A stretch of DNA of 37,963 nt from an uncultured Christensenella sp. (GCA_910579585.1 CAJTVA010000009.1:1-37963), one strand, 5' to 3'; shown: positions 29,610 to 37,690, numbered from the stretch's first letter. Notes: generated by a model from the letters alone, not told the origin. Made by a program: numbers and translations.

Positions 29610-32168
29610 TTATTCGTTGTCGGTGGGTTCGGCTTCGGAGCCCTCGGCTAAGTCCTCGGGAGTGGCTTCTTCGGGAGCGGCGGTTTCAGCTTCGTCGTCG
29701 CGCTCGGTTACGGCGACAGTTGCAACCAGTCCGTCTTTAAGGCGCATAAGCCTTACGCCACGGGCGGCGCGGCCTATCGTCGAGATTGACGAGCAGTGCA
29801 TTCTTATAATCGTGCCACCGTCCGATATTATCATAATATCGTCGTCGTCGGTGACTTGTTTAAGATTAATAAGGCTACCCGTTACTTCGTTGAACGTGCC
29901 CGCCTTTATACCCTTGCCGGCTCTGCCCTGCACGCGGTAGTCCTCTACCTTGCTACGCTTGCCGTAGCCGCCTGTGGTGACGGTTAAAATATCTTTACTT
30001 TCGTCTACGACGAGCATATCGACAAGCGCGTCGTCGTCGCCTATCTTCATCGCCTTGACGCCTGCGGTATCTCTGCCCATAGAGCGGACGCCCGACTCGT
30101 TAAAGCGGATACATTTGCCGCCTTTCGAGGCTATCATAAGCTCGTCGTTGCCGGTGGTGAACTGGACGGATATGAGCGTATCGTCGTCGTTGAGTTTGAT
30201 TGCGATTTTGCCGTTTTTGTTTATTCTTGCAAACTCTTCAAGCTTCGTCTTTTTGATAAGTCCGTTCCTCGTCGCAAAGGCGATATAGCCCTCGGCGCCC
30301 TCTTTGACGGGGATAATCGTAGTTATCTTCTCGGCCTGTTCTATTTGGACGAGGTTAACGATTGCCCTGCCGCGCGCCGTACGCTGTGCTTCGGGGATTT
30401 CATAAGCTTTAATTCTGTACACCCTGCCGCGGTCGGAGAAAAGAAGCAGGAAGTCGTGCGAGGAGCATACGAACATTCTTTCTACGAAGTCCTCTTCCTT
30501 GGGACGGTGCGCCGTTATACCCTTGCCGCCGCGGTTCTGCGCGTGGTATTCGGACACGGGCAGGCGCTTGACGTAGCCCGTATGGGTCATAGAAACGACG
30601 ACCTGCTCGACGGGGATAAGGTCCTCGTCCTCAATTTCGCCGCTGAAATCGACGGCGATTTCGGTCTTTCTTTCGGAGGGGTATTTGCGCTTAAGTTCCA
30701 GAAGGTCGTTCTTGATGATTTCGAGAACTCGGCTTTCGTTGGCAAGAATATCCTTAAAGTCGGCGATTGCCGCTTCCAAAGAAGCAAGCTCTTCGTTGAG
30801 CTTGTCTACTTCCAAATGCGAAATTCTGAAAAGCCTTAATTCCGCGACAGCCGTTGCCTGACGCTCGTCGAGGGCGAAATTCGCGGTGAGCTGCTGGACG
30901 CAATCGGTCTTATCCCTTGCGTTCTTACAGACTTCTACAACCTCGTTGATACTCGCCTGTGCGATAACCAAGCCGCGCAGGATATGGGCGCGCTCTTCGG
31001 TTTTATTGAGGTCGTACCTCGTGCGGCGGACGATAACTTCTTTCTGGTGTTCGAGGTAATAATAAAGGCATTCTTTGAGGTTCAGAACCTTGGGCGTGCC
31101 GTCAACCAAGGCGAGCATTATAATTCCGTCGGAAACCTGCAAGTTGGTGTGTTTGTACAAAAGGTTCAATACGACTTGCGGGTTAGCGTCCTTTTTAATC
31201 TCGATGACGATACGCATACCGTCGCGGTCGCTCTCTTCGCGAATGTCGGAAATTCCCTCTATCCTTTTGTTTTTGACGAGGTCGGCGATATTTTCGACAA
31301 GCTTCGCCTTATTGACCTGATAGGGAATTTCGGTGACTATTATTCTCGATTTGGTCTGGTTACCGCTCTGGTATTCCTCTATTTCGCAACGGGAGCGGAT
31401 AATTATGTTGCCGCGGCCCGTTCTGTAAGCCTTTTTTATCCCGCTTCTGCCCATAATGAGCGCGCCCGTGGGAAAGTCGGGGGCGGTGATGTATTCCATA
31501 AGTTCGTCAACTTCGATGTCGGGGTTATCGATAAGCGCGATTACGCCGTCGATACACTCGCCGAGGTTGTGGGGCGGAATGTTGGTTGCCATACCGACGG
31601 CGATACCGTCCGAACCGTTTACGAGCATATTCGGGAAACGGCTGGGAAGAACCGACGGCTGTAAGCCCGTGTCGTCGAAAGTCGGGTAGAAGTCGACCGT
31701 TTCTTTATCCAAATCGCGGAGCATTTCGGATGCGAGCTTGGACATTCTGGCTTCGGTATACCTCATTGCCGCGGCGGGGTCGCCGTCGACCGAGCCGAAG
31801 TTGCCGTGTCCGTCGACGAGGGGGAAGTTGATAGAGAAGTCCTGCGCAAGTCTTACAAGCGCATCGTAGACCGAGCTGTCGCCGTGGGGGTGATATTTAC
31901 CCAAGCAATCACCGACGATACGGGCGCATTTTCTGAAAGGCTTATCGAAGGTTAAGCCCAGCTCGTGCATTGAATACAAAATTCTGCGGTGAACGGGCTT
32001 TAAGCCGTCCCTTACGTCGGGAATGGCGCGGGATACGTTGACGGCCATTGCGTAGGCAATGAAAGACTTTTTAAGCTCTTCGTCGACTTCTCTGTCGAGA
32101 AGTTTAGTCATTTCGAGAGTTCGTTTAAATTCTTCGGTCAGCTCGGGGCTGGTTTCTTTCTTAGCCAT
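29610..32168 (-). CDS. gyrA: DNA gyrase subunit A
   Basis: This 852-residue subunit cuts and rejoins DNA in the A2B2 gyrase, which adds negative supercoils. The catalytic Tyr137 lies in AAAMRYTEARM. The quinolone-resistance region reads HPHGDSSVYDALVRL with Ser at both 98 and 99, a wild-type-looking site. The C-terminal beta-propeller carries the GyrA box QNRGGKG (544-550), which separates gyrase from topoisomerase IV. The end is an acidic, low-complexity tail. AGGGAGG precedes the ATG, and it lies 18 nt after gyrB in one operon. Confidence 0.97.
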   Translation of the reverse strand: MAKKETSPELTEEFKRTLEMTKLLDREVDEELKKSFIAYAMAVNVSRAIPDVRDGLKPVHRRILYSMHELGLTFDKPFRKCARIVGDCLGKYHPHGDSSVYDALVRLAQDFSINFPLVDGHGNFGSVDGDPAAAMRYTEARMSKLASEMLRDLDKETVDFYPTFDDTGLQPSVLPSRFPNMLVNGSDGIAVGMATNIPPHNLGECIDGVIALIDNPDIEVDELMEYITAPDFPTGALIMGRSGIKKAYRTGRGNIIIRSRCEIEEYQSGNQTKSRIIVTEIPYQVNKAKLVENIADLVKNKRIEGISDIREESDRDGMRIVIEIKKDANPQVVLNLLYKHTNLQVSDGIIMLALVDGTPKVLNLKECLYYYLEHQKEVIVRRTRYDLNKTEERAHILRGLVIAQASINEVVEVCKNARDKTDCVQQLTANFALDERQATAVAELRLFRISHLEVDKLNEELASLEAAIADFKDILANESRVLEIIKNDLLELKRKYPSERKTEIAVDFSGEIEDEDLIPVEQVVVSMTHTGYVKRLPVSEYHAQNRGGKGITAHRPKEEDFVERMFVCSSHDFLLLFSDRGRVYRIKAYEIPEAQRTARGRAIVNLVQIEQAEKITTIIPVKEGAEGYIAFATRNGLIKKTKLEEFARINKNGKIAIKLNDDDTLISVQFTTGNDELMIASKGGKCIRFNESGVRSMGRDTAGVKAMKIGDDDALVDMLVVDESKDILTVTTGGYGKRSKVEDYRVQGRAGKGIKAGTFNEVTGSLINLKQVTDDDDIMIISDGGTIIRMHCSSISTIGRAARGVRLMRLKDGLVATVAVTERDDEAETAAPEEATPEDLAEGSEAEPTDNE

Positions 32169-32186
32169 TTTAAATTACCTCCCTCG

Positions 32187-34112
32187 TTAAATATCCAACT
32201 CTTCTACGAGTTTTGCGTTTTCTTCTATGAACTGGCGGCGGAGTTCGGGTTGCTCGCCCATTAAAAGCGAGAAAAGCCTGTCAGCTTCGACAGCGTCTTC
32301 CACTTTCATTCTGACAAGCGTGCGCCTTGCGGGGTCCATAGTCGTTTCCCAAAGCTGTTCCTTGTCCATTTCGCCAAGGCCCTTGTAGCGTTGAAGCTCG
32401 AACTTGCCGTTGTACGTGTTTCTGAAGTCTTCAAGTGCCTTGTCGTCGTAAAGGTATGTGTCGGGCACGCCTTTACCCGAAACCTTGTAAAGGGGCGGCT
32501 GAGCGGCGTATACGTGTCCGTTTTCAACTAGCGGGCGCATATAGCGGTAGAAGAACGTCAATAAAAGTATTCTGATGTGCGAACCGTCGACGTCTGCATC
32601 GGTCATTATTATTATTCTGTCGTAGCGGAGTTTGCTTTCGTCGAAGTTTTCCTGTATGCCGCAACCGAAAGCGGTTATCATTGCTTTGATTTCTTCGTTT
32701 TCGAGGACGCGGTTTATACGGACCTTTTCTACGTTCAAAATCTTTCCGCGTAAAGGAAGAATTGCCTGAAAACGCCTGTCGCGACCCTGTTTTGCGGTGC
32801 CGCCTGCGGAGTCGCCCTCGACGATGTAGATTTCGCAGAGTTCGGCGCGCTTGTCCGAGCAGTCGGCAAGTTTGCCGGGGAGCTTGGTGCTTTCGAGGAC
32901 GCCCTTTCTGTGCGTTTCTTCACGCGCGAGCCTTGCCGCCTCTCTTGCGCGCTGCGCCGTTATACAGCGCATAATAAGCTCTTTGGTTTCGGCGGGGTGC
33001 TCTTCGAGGTAGGTGCCGAATTTTTCGGTTACGGCTTTCTGGACGAAGCCGCGGACATAAGTCGAGCAGAGTTTTGCCTTGGTCTGGCTTTCGTACTGAG
33101 CGTCGGCAATCTTGACGGAAACTACCGCCGTTATCCCCTCCCTTACGTCGTCGCCCGAAAGTTTTTCGCTTTCTTTTAAGATGTTGAGCCGTCTGCCCGC
33201 GTCGTTTATGACCTTTGTGAGCGCGGCTTTGAAGCCGTCAAGGTGGGTGCCGCCGTCGGGCTGGCGGATGTTGTTAGAGAACGGGAAAATCTGTTCGGAA
33301 TAGCTGTCGTTGTACTGGATAGCGACTTCGAGGAACCTGTCGTCGCCCTCGCTGTCCTCAAAGTACACGGGCTTTTCGAAAAGCACGTTTTTGCCTTTAT
33401 TGATATCCTCTATAAAGTGGACGACGCCGCCCTCGTAGCAGAACTCGTCGTGGCGTTCTTTTTCGCCGCGATAGTCGGTGAGCGTAAGCTTCAGTCCTTT
33501 ATTGAGGTAGGAAAGCTCGCGCAAAAGGGTTTTTAAAGTTTCGTAGTTGAACTCGGTAGTTTCAAGTATGGTTGCGTCGGGGTGAAAAACTATCGTAGTG
33601 CCCGTTTCGGTTGTGTCGCCGACGATTTTCAACGGCTCTTCGGGAATACCGCAATGGTAGACCTGACGGTAGATATGACCGTTCTGGCAGACTTCCGCAG
33701 TGAGCGTATCCGAAAGCGCGTTTACGCAAGACACGCCGACGCCGTGCAGACCTGACGAAATTTTATAGCCGCCCGCCTTGTTGCCGCCGCCGAATTTGCC
33801 GCCCGCGTTTAAATTGGTAAGCGCAAGCTCTACGCCGCTGATTCCCGCATCTTTATTGATACCGGTAGGAATACCCCTGCCGTTGTCCTTTATTGAGCAG
33901 GAGCCGTCCTTAGTGATAACGACTTCAACCGTGTCGCAATAGCCTGCCAAGGCTTCGTCGATGGAGTTGTCGATAACTTCCCTGACAAGGCAGTGCAAAC
34001 CCTTTTCGTCCGTAGGTCCGATATACATGCCGGGGTGTTCGCGGACGGGTTCCAGACCCTTGAGCGCGCGAAGCGAATTGGCATCGTAACTGTTCTCGAT
34101 TTTTTCAGGCAT
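32187..34112 (-). CDS. gyrB: DNA gyrase subunit B
   Basis: This is the ATPase subunit of gyrase, 641 residues from ATG 34112; a TTG 12 nt upstream is not needed. GHKL ATPase motifs: DNSIDEALAG with Asn49, DNGRGIP (76-82) and GLHGVG (121-126). The TOPRIM domain has EGDSAGG with Glu432 and DADVDG (505-510), which hold Mg2+. It lacks the long insert of Gram-negative GyrB. GGGGGT sits 5 nt before the ATG. It is the first gene of the gyrB-gyrA operon with a strong promoter at 34151. The usual dnaA-dnaN-recF neighbours are absent. Confidence 0.97.
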   Translation of the reverse strand: MPEKIENSYDANSLRALKGLEPVREHPGMYIGPTDEKGLHCLVREVIDNSIDEALAGYCDTVEVVITKDGSCSIKDNGRGIPTGINKDAGISGVELALTNLNAGGKFGGGNKAGGYKISSGLHGVGVSCVNALSDTLTAEVCQNGHIYRQVYHCGIPEEPLKIVGDTTETGTTIVFHPDATILETTEFNYETLKTLLRELSYLNKGLKLTLTDYRGEKERHDEFCYEGGVVHFIEDINKGKNVLFEKPVYFEDSEGDDRFLEVAIQYNDSYSEQIFPFSNNIRQPDGGTHLDGFKAALTKVINDAGRRLNILKESEKLSGDDVREGITAVVSVKIADAQYESQTKAKLCSTYVRGFVQKAVTEKFGTYLEEHPAETKELIMRCITAQRAREAARLAREETHRKGVLESTKLPGKLADCSDKRAELCEIYIVEGDSAGGTAKQGRDRRFQAILPLRGKILNVEKVRINRVLENEEIKAMITAFGCGIQENFDESKLRYDRIIIMTDADVDGSHIRILLLTFFYRYMRPLVENGHVYAAQPPLYKVSGKGVPDTYLYDDKALEDFRNTYNGKFELQRYKGLGEMDKEQLWETTMDPARRTLVRMKVEDAVEADRLFSLLMGEQPELRRQFIEENAKLVEELDI

Positions 34113-34150
34113 ATTTACCCCCAAAAATATATTTTTTCAATGTGTTTTTT

Positions 34151-34179
34151 ATTATACCATATTATATAATCAAATGCAA
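34151..34179 (-). promoter_or_regulatory. gyrB-gyrA promoter
   Basis: -35 TTGCAT (34174-34179), 17-bp spacer, -10 TATAAT (34151-34156). A second TATAAT lies within the spacer. Confidence 0.75.
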
Positions 34180-34183
34180 GAAT

Positions 34184-34212
34184 TTGACTTGAATTTTCAA
34201 AAAGAGTATGAA
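34184..34212 (+). promoter_or_regulatory. Possible promoter of the zinc-ribbon gene
   Basis: -35 TTGACT (34184-34189), 17-bp spacer, -10 TATGAA (34207-34212). The good -35 makes up for the weak -10. Back to back with the gyr promoter. Confidence 0.5.
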
Positions 34213-34240
34213 AATTTTTCCAGTTTCACATACTTCTTTT

Positions 34241-34396
34241 ATGGATAAATTCAACTGCAAAAATATGGATAAAGACGACCTTTTGAATAACTTTTTCGAG
34301 TGCGCGGACTGCGGCAATCACGTTTGCAAAACCCAAGCCGAAATATGGGGCAGAGTCTGCCCCCACTGCTTCGGCAGGCTTTACCGTATTAGCTGA
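34241..34396 (+). CDS. Small zinc-ribbon protein
   Basis: This encodes about 51 residues from ATG 34241. An earlier ATG at 34208 falls inside the -10 box and is unlikely; ATG 34265 is possible. Two CxxC pairs (ECADCGNHVC and RVCPHCFGRL) about 19 residues apart form a rubredoxin-like zinc ribbon. There is no Shine-Dalgarno. It sits alone, divergent from gyrB, and ends at a strong terminator. Function unknown; a nucleic-acid or protein-binding adaptor is possible. Confidence 0.65.
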   Translation: MDKFNCKNMDKDDLLNNFFECADCGNHVCKTQAEIWGRVCPHCFGRLYRIS

Positions 34397-34399
34397 AAA

Positions 34400-34433
34400 G
34401 AAATCGCCCGCGGCTTGTTGCCGCGGGCGATTT
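34400..34433. terminator. Bidirectional terminator
   Basis: Stem aaatcgcccgcggc paired with gccgcgggcgattt with a 5-nt loop, between convergent genes. Confidence 0.88.
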
Positions 34434-34435
34434 AT

Positions 34436-35149
34436 CTATGCGTATTCTTTTTTAAGCTCTTCGAAGCGGGTTTTCCAGACCTCCGCTTTTTTTTCTTCGC
34501 CTTTGGCTTCGAAATATTCGTATCGAAGTTCGGCAAGAGAAATAAACGCGGGGTCGTCTTCCCGTATCTGCGGAAGGTCGAATAAAAGCTTTTCGTCCAC
34601 TTCCTCTATGGGTTTGCCGTTTAAAACCTGAGCTTGCACGGTGAGTACGGAAAGCAAAACTTTTGCTTCGGCGCCGTTTTCTATAAGTTCGTAGACGACG
34701 AGCCCGTCGGTTTTGCCGCTAGTAAATTCAACGGCGTAGACGTTCATTAAAAAAAGGTAAGTCGAAGCGGGCAGGAAAATGCATAAGCACATAGGCACAG
34801 CCGAAACGAACAGCGGAATTAAGCCTAAAATTGCGAAAAGAAAATTAACGACAAGCCCGCCGACAGCGGTGAAGCCCACTTTGAAACGCAGGTTTTTATC
34901 GGTTTGCGGAATTATTTTACAGCTTGACGAGCCGAAAAGCGAAAACTTAGGCACTGCTTTTATATTTACAATCGCGCCGAAAAGCATATGCCCGAGTTCG
35001 TGCAAAAGGCTTGAAAGGGGCAATGCAAGTATGATTGCCGCATACGAAGCGAGCGACCACAATCCGTACTGATACCACAGCTCTATTGCGCAGACCGCCG
35101 CAAAGCAAACGGACATAACGATTGAAAATACTATTGCGAAAATCTTCAT
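34436..35149 (-). CDS. M50-like membrane zinc metalloprotease
   Basis: This 237-residue protein has about four to five membrane segments. The zinc motif is His50-Glu-Leu-Gly-His54 (HELGH) in a membrane helix, and the second motif is GKTDG with Asp148 as the third zinc ligand. This is the layout of site-2 proteases such as SpoIVFB, which cut membrane-bound substrates. The C-terminal 85 residues are soluble and helical, a possible sensing or partner region. It overlaps the Ppx/GppA gene by 4 nt. A sporulation role is possible given yabP-yabQ upstream, but the family is broad. Confidence 0.78.
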   Translation of the reverse strand: MKIFAIVFSIVMSVCFAAVCAIELWYQYGLWSLASYAAIILALPLSSLLHELGHMLFGAIVNIKAVPKFSLFGSSSCKIIPQTDKNLRFKVGFTAVGGLVVNFLFAILGLIPLFVSAVPMCLCIFLPASTYLFLMNVYAVEFTSGKTDGLVVYELIENGAEAKVLLSVLTVQAQVLNGKPIEEVDEKLLFDLPQIREDDPAFISLAELRYEYFEAKGEEKKAEVWKTRFEELKKEYA

Positions 35150-36006
35150 AGCTTGCCCTCCTTTAGGAGTACGTAGCCCTCTAAGTTGTCCTTTTCGGAA
35201 ACTATAATTTCTTTAACGCAGAATTTATTCATAACCTCCGCCATTAAAAGACAGCCTCCGCCCACGATTTCGGCAGATCTGCCGCATATGGTTGTTGCGC
35301 GTATTTCTTCTACGGACATACTTAAAAGTTTATCTGCTAAACCGTACATCTCTTCAAGCGTCAATACAGTACCGTCCGTAATCTCGGGGCGATACTCCGT
35401 TAATTTATGCTTAATCGAACCCAAACGCGACGCCGTGCCGCCGATTGCGTAAATCGGCAAATCGGGACAAGTGAAACCGCCGTATTCCGCAACGGCTTTT
35501 TTTATGACTTTTAAAAGCTTTTCTTTATCGCGCGCCGCCGCGTCGTAAAGGCGGACGGTACCGATATTTACGCTTTTCGTATATAGGACTTGTCCGTTTT
35601 TCTGAACGGTTACTTCGGTGCTGGCGCCGCCGACGTCGATAATTCCTCCGTCGCCGCCTTGAAGCGCGCCGGAAATTCCGCACTTTGCTTCTTCTTCACC
35701 GCTTAAAACCTCGACGGTAAGTCCGCAAAGGGCTTTGACGCGGTTTACGAAAGCCTGCCCGTTTTCAGCCGAGCGAACCGCGGCGGTTGCAAAGGCGTAA
35801 ACCTTTTCGGCGCCGTCCGTTTGCGCGACTTCGAAAAGCCGGTTTACGGCACGGGCGGTGCGTTCGATTGCTTCTTCTTTTAATCTGCCCGAGGAAACCC
35901 CCTCGCCGAGGCGGGTGGTTTCAAGGCGCTTATATAAAGTTTTTCCGTCCGCGAATACTGCAAGACGGACGGAATTTGAACCTATATCTATTGCTGAAAT
36001 TTTCAT
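35146..36006 (-). CDS. Ppx/GppA-family phosphatase
   Basis: This encodes 286 residues from ATG 36006, one nt after the divIC stop; a longer frame is rejected. The ASKHA fold is seen in AIDIGSNSVRLAV (phosphate 1), an ATAAVRSA block, GIIDVGGASTEVTV (phosphate 2) and YAIGGTASRL (adenosine-type loop). Family members split polyphosphate or pppGpp. This short form (no C-terminal HD domain) is common in Firmicutes. There is no Shine-Dalgarno, so it relies on coupling to divIC. Confidence 0.92.
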   Translation of the reverse strand: MKISAIDIGSNSVRLAVFADGKTLYKRLETTRLGEGVSSGRLKEEAIERTARAVNRLFEVAQTDGAEKVYAFATAAVRSAENGQAFVNRVKALCGLTVEVLSGEEEAKCGISGALQGGDGGIIDVGGASTEVTVQKNGQVLYTKSVNIGTVRLYDAAARDKEKLLKVIKKAVAEYGGFTCPDLPIYAIGGTASRLGSIKHKLTEYRPEITDGTVLTLEEMYGLADKLLSMSVEEIRATTICGRSAEIVGGGCLLMAEVMNKFCVKEIIVSEKDNLEGYVLLKEGKL

Positions 36007-36007
36007 T

Positions 36008-36268
36008 TTAATCGTTAGGGAAATAATAACCGAGCTCAAACGCTTTATCCAAAAGAAACTGTTCGGATTTAAGATAATCCAAGTCCTTTTGTCCGTTTTT
36101 TAACAACTCTTCGTACTGAGCGATTTCGTTTTTTATGGCGTTTCTTTGTCTGTTTACCGCCGCTATCGACGCCAACTGATAGATTATCACTGCGGTCAGA
36201 ATTGCTATAAGCAGTATTAAGTTGACCGTTATCGCCGCCGCCAGTCGCAGGCGCTTTTGTTCTTCCAC
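36008..36268 (-). CDS. divIC: Septum formation initiator (DivIC/FtsL-type)
   Basis: This 86-residue bitopic protein of the division complex starts at GTG 36268, chosen because AAGGAG lies 7 nt upstream. Transmembrane helix about 10-32, then a coiled coil (Q/E/L heptads, NRQRNAIKNEIAQYEELLKNG) and a short C-terminal ending in YYFPND. It acts outside the membrane with FtsB/FtsL-like partners. The yabP-yabQ-divIC order is classic for Bacilli and Clostridia. Its 5' end lies inside the yabQ frame. Confidence 0.9.
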   Translation of the reverse strand: MEEQKRLRLAAAITVNLILLIAILTAVIIYQLASIAAVNRQRNAIKNEIAQYEELLKNGQKDLDYLKSEQFLLDKAFELGYYFPND

Positions 36269-36623
36269 AGCGTTTCTCCTTTTGTTTGGTTATTCCATTA
36301 TAAACTTTGTTGCAGAAAAATGCAACTATTAAATGGAAACTTTTCAGATAAATAAGCGCACCCAAAAGACAGCCTATAAGCATATACAGGCGCAGTCCTT
36401 CAAAATCAAACATTACCGACGTGAAAATATAGCCTGCCGCAAAGACGAGGCAATACAAAAAATCGGCGGCTATTATGAAAATTTTGTCCTTTACGGTATA
36501 GGCGGTTTTATCTACTCCGCACAAAACGGTGCGGGCGATATACAAAACGTCGTATACTACGCCGCTGACTATACCGCAAAAAAGACATATCATAAATACG
36601 AAAAATTGCATAATTATGCTCAC
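36069..36623 (-). CDS. yabQ: Spore cortex biosynthesis protein YabQ
   Basis: This encodes 184 residues from GTG 36623; the family start aligns with M-SIIMQFF. ATG 36611 is the alternative. The N-terminal 110 residues have three to four membrane helices (MQFFVFMICLFCGIVSGVVYD..., FLYCLVFAAGYIF, LYMLIGCLLGALIYL). The C-terminal 70 residues are low-complexity and very basic (KKRHKKRNRSVRRVVKKR). The frame has no stop before 36069 and overlaps divIC by 200 nt, an unusually long overlap. YabQ is a mother-cell membrane protein needed for cortex. The GTG lies in the last bases of repeat copy B. Confidence 0.85.
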   Translation of the reverse strand: MSIIMQFFVFMICLFCGIVSGVVYDVLYIARTVLCGVDKTAYTVKDKIFIIAADFLYCLVFAAGYIFTSVMFDFEGLRLYMLIGCLLGALIYLKSFHLIVAFFCNKVYNGITKQKEKRCGRTKAPATGGGDNGQLNTAYSNSDRSDNLSVGVDSGGKQTKKRHKKRNRSVRRVVKKRTKGLGLS

Positions 36624-36793
36624 AAAAATCTTGGCTATTCTGCGCCTGCGATTTTTCGTGATTTAAGGGCTTCTCGCCCTCTTCGCGCGATTTTTATTAG
36701 CACACAAACTTATAATCGCGCGAATTCACCTAGCCGAGGTGCAGGTTTGCACAAACGGGGTGCGCTGACGCAAAAGCGTGGTTTTGCTTGCGC
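36619..36793 (-). repeat. Dispersed 175-bp structured element, copy B (yabP-yabQ gap)
   Basis: This copy occupies the gap between yabP and yabQ, in the sense of the downstream gene, like copy A. Hairpins match A with different bases: H2 gtgca/tgcac, H3 cacct/aggtg (again sharing CAC with H2), H4 ttcgcgcgat/atcgcgcgaa. The block starting GAGGGCGAGAAG is nearly unchanged. It begins 9 nt after the yabP stop and ends at the yabQ start. Confidence 0.8.
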
Positions 36794-36799
36794 AGAGAA

Positions 36800-37051
36800 T
36801 TATTTAAATAGTTTTTGACGGAGACTGCCGCCTTTTTGCAGGTAACGGACGGCCGTGATTTCGCCCGTGGCGGCAAAGGCGCCGCTGGTTTTAGAGAAAT
36901 TGACTATCTTCATTCCGCTGCCGTTTACTACAATTCTGCCGTTCTGGTACGACAGCAAAATTTGCTTATCCGAAAACGCGTCTACGCCTGTTATTGCGGT
37001 TGCCGTTATTCTTTTGCACTGCTCTATCGTTAAATTGTGTCCCTCTTCCAT
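36800..37051 (-). CDS. yabP: Sporulation protein YabP
   Basis: This 83-residue YabP/YqfC-family protein has the pattern HNLTIEQCKRITATAITGVDAFSDKQILLSYQNGRIVVNGSGMKIVNFSKTSGAFAATGEITAVRY, a small beta-rich domain. It is made in the mother cell and needed for spore cortex assembly together with YabQ. GAGG is 5-6 nt before the ATG. I see no clear sigma-E box in the short upstream gap. The yabQ gene is separated from it by the 175-bp repeat. Confidence 0.9.
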   Translation of the reverse strand: MEEGHNLTIEQCKRITATAITGVDAFSDKQILLSYQNGRIVVNGSGMKIVNFSKTSGAFAATGEITAVRYLQKGGSLRQKLFK

Positions 37052-37080
37052 TCAGACCTCACTATCCATTACAAATTAAA

Positions 37081-37106
37081 ATACCACCCGCTATGGGTGG
37101 TATATT
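37081..37106 (-). terminator. Terminator of the XRE gene upstream of yabP
   Basis: Stem ataccaccc/gggtggtat with a 5-nt loop, followed by a T-rich stretch on the minus strand. Confidence 0.75.
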
Positions 37107-37129
37107 TTATGTTTTGCGGAAGGGTTTTA

Positions 37130-37336
37130 TTACTCGTTATAGCCGAGCAAGTCGTTAGGGGTTTCGTCCAGATACTCGCAAATGTTTAAAAACGTTTGTA
37201 AATCGGGTTCGTTAACTCCCGATATCCATCTGCTTACGGTCGCCTGCGTTGTGTTCAGGTGTTTAGCAAGGTCGGCCTGAGTTTCGTTTTTGTCGCTTAA
37301 AGCTTTTCTTAAATTTTCACTGAATTTAATCTGCAT
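37130..37336 (-). CDS. Small XRE-family HTH regulator
   Basis: This encodes 68 residues from ATG 37336 (MQIKFSENLRKAL); a TTG six codons upstream is less likely. Helix-turn-helix: KNETQADLAKHLNTTQATVSRWISGVNEPDLQTFLNICEYLDETPNDLLG. Its -10 TATACT lies on the minus strand at 37357-37362. Two palindromes with the same ATAC-N7-GTAT frame lie upstream. It is probably autoregulated and faces a rightward promoter that now leads into antisense DNA. Confidence 0.85.
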   Translation of the reverse strand: MQIKFSENLRKALSDKNETQADLAKHLNTTQATVSRWISGVNEPDLQTFLNICEYLDETPNDLLGYNE

Positions 37337-37360
37337 TTCAAACGTGCCCCGCAATCAGTA

Positions 37361-37377
37361 TATACAAAAAACGTATA
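37361..37377. promoter_or_regulatory. Operator palindrome near the 37130 XRE gene
   Basis: TATAC-N7-GTATA. Same frame as the palindrome at 37392-37406; centres are 30 bp apart. It overlaps the -10 of the leftward XRE promoter. Confidence 0.65.
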
Positions 37378-37384
37378 TTTTTGC

Positions 37385-37414
37385 TTGACACATACGCTTT
37401 GCGTATACTAAAAT
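37385..37414 (+). promoter_or_regulatory. Promoter with operator as its spacer
   Basis: -35 TTGACA (37385-37390) and -10 TAAAAT (37409-37414) with an 18-bp spacer. The spacer holds the palindrome atacgc-ttt-gcgtat (37392-37406). No sense gene follows; it points into the convergent XRE gene. Confidence 0.6.
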
Positions 37415-37452
37415 GTACACAAAGCGAATGACGGAAACGATAATTCAAGTTT

Positions 37453-37659
37453 TCAGAAAACGTCGGTCTTGCCTAGTAAATAATCGGTCGTACAGTCTAA
37501 CGCTTCCGACAATTTTAAAATTGCCGTTGCAGTGGGTTCGCAGTCTGCAGTTTCCCAACGACAGACCATCGAAGTACTGCACCCAACTTTTAAAGCAAGT
37601 TGCTTTTGCGATAAGCTTTTTTCTAATCTTAATTCTTTTATGCGCTGGGAAATTATCAT
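37453..37659 (-). CDS. Small XRE-family HTH repressor
   Basis: This 68-residue single HTH domain (QRIKELRLEKSLSQKQLALKVG, CSTSMVCRWETADCEPTATAI, LDCTTDYLLG) is paralogous to the regulator at 28703. A GATAAT box ends 8 nt before the ATG and there is no Shine-Dalgarno, so it may be leaderless. The gap to the divergent gene holds two TGAG/CTCA palindromes, one in each promoter, as in the module at 29 kb. It is likely autoregulated and represses the gene at 37739. Confidence 0.87.
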   Translation of the reverse strand: MIISQRIKELRLEKSLSQKQLALKVGCSTSMVCRWETADCEPTATAILKLSEALDCTTDYLLGKTDVF

Positions 37660-37678
37660 AGAAAAATATTATCAAAAT

Positions 37679-37690
37679 TGAGAAAACTCA
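37679..37690. promoter_or_regulatory. Operator in front of the 37453 XRE gene
   Basis: TGAG-aaaa-CTCA, sharing half-sites with the palindrome at 37699. It lies in the spacer region of the leftward -10 box. Confidence 0.55.

Noticed and set aside
30984..31664. 226-codon plus-strand frame antisense to gyrA
   Set aside because: It is an antisense shadow of a highly conserved gene.
36333..36818. 161-codon plus-strand frame over yabQ and repeat copy B
   Set aside because: It is antisense to yabQ and runs through the structured repeat; no ribosome-binding site.
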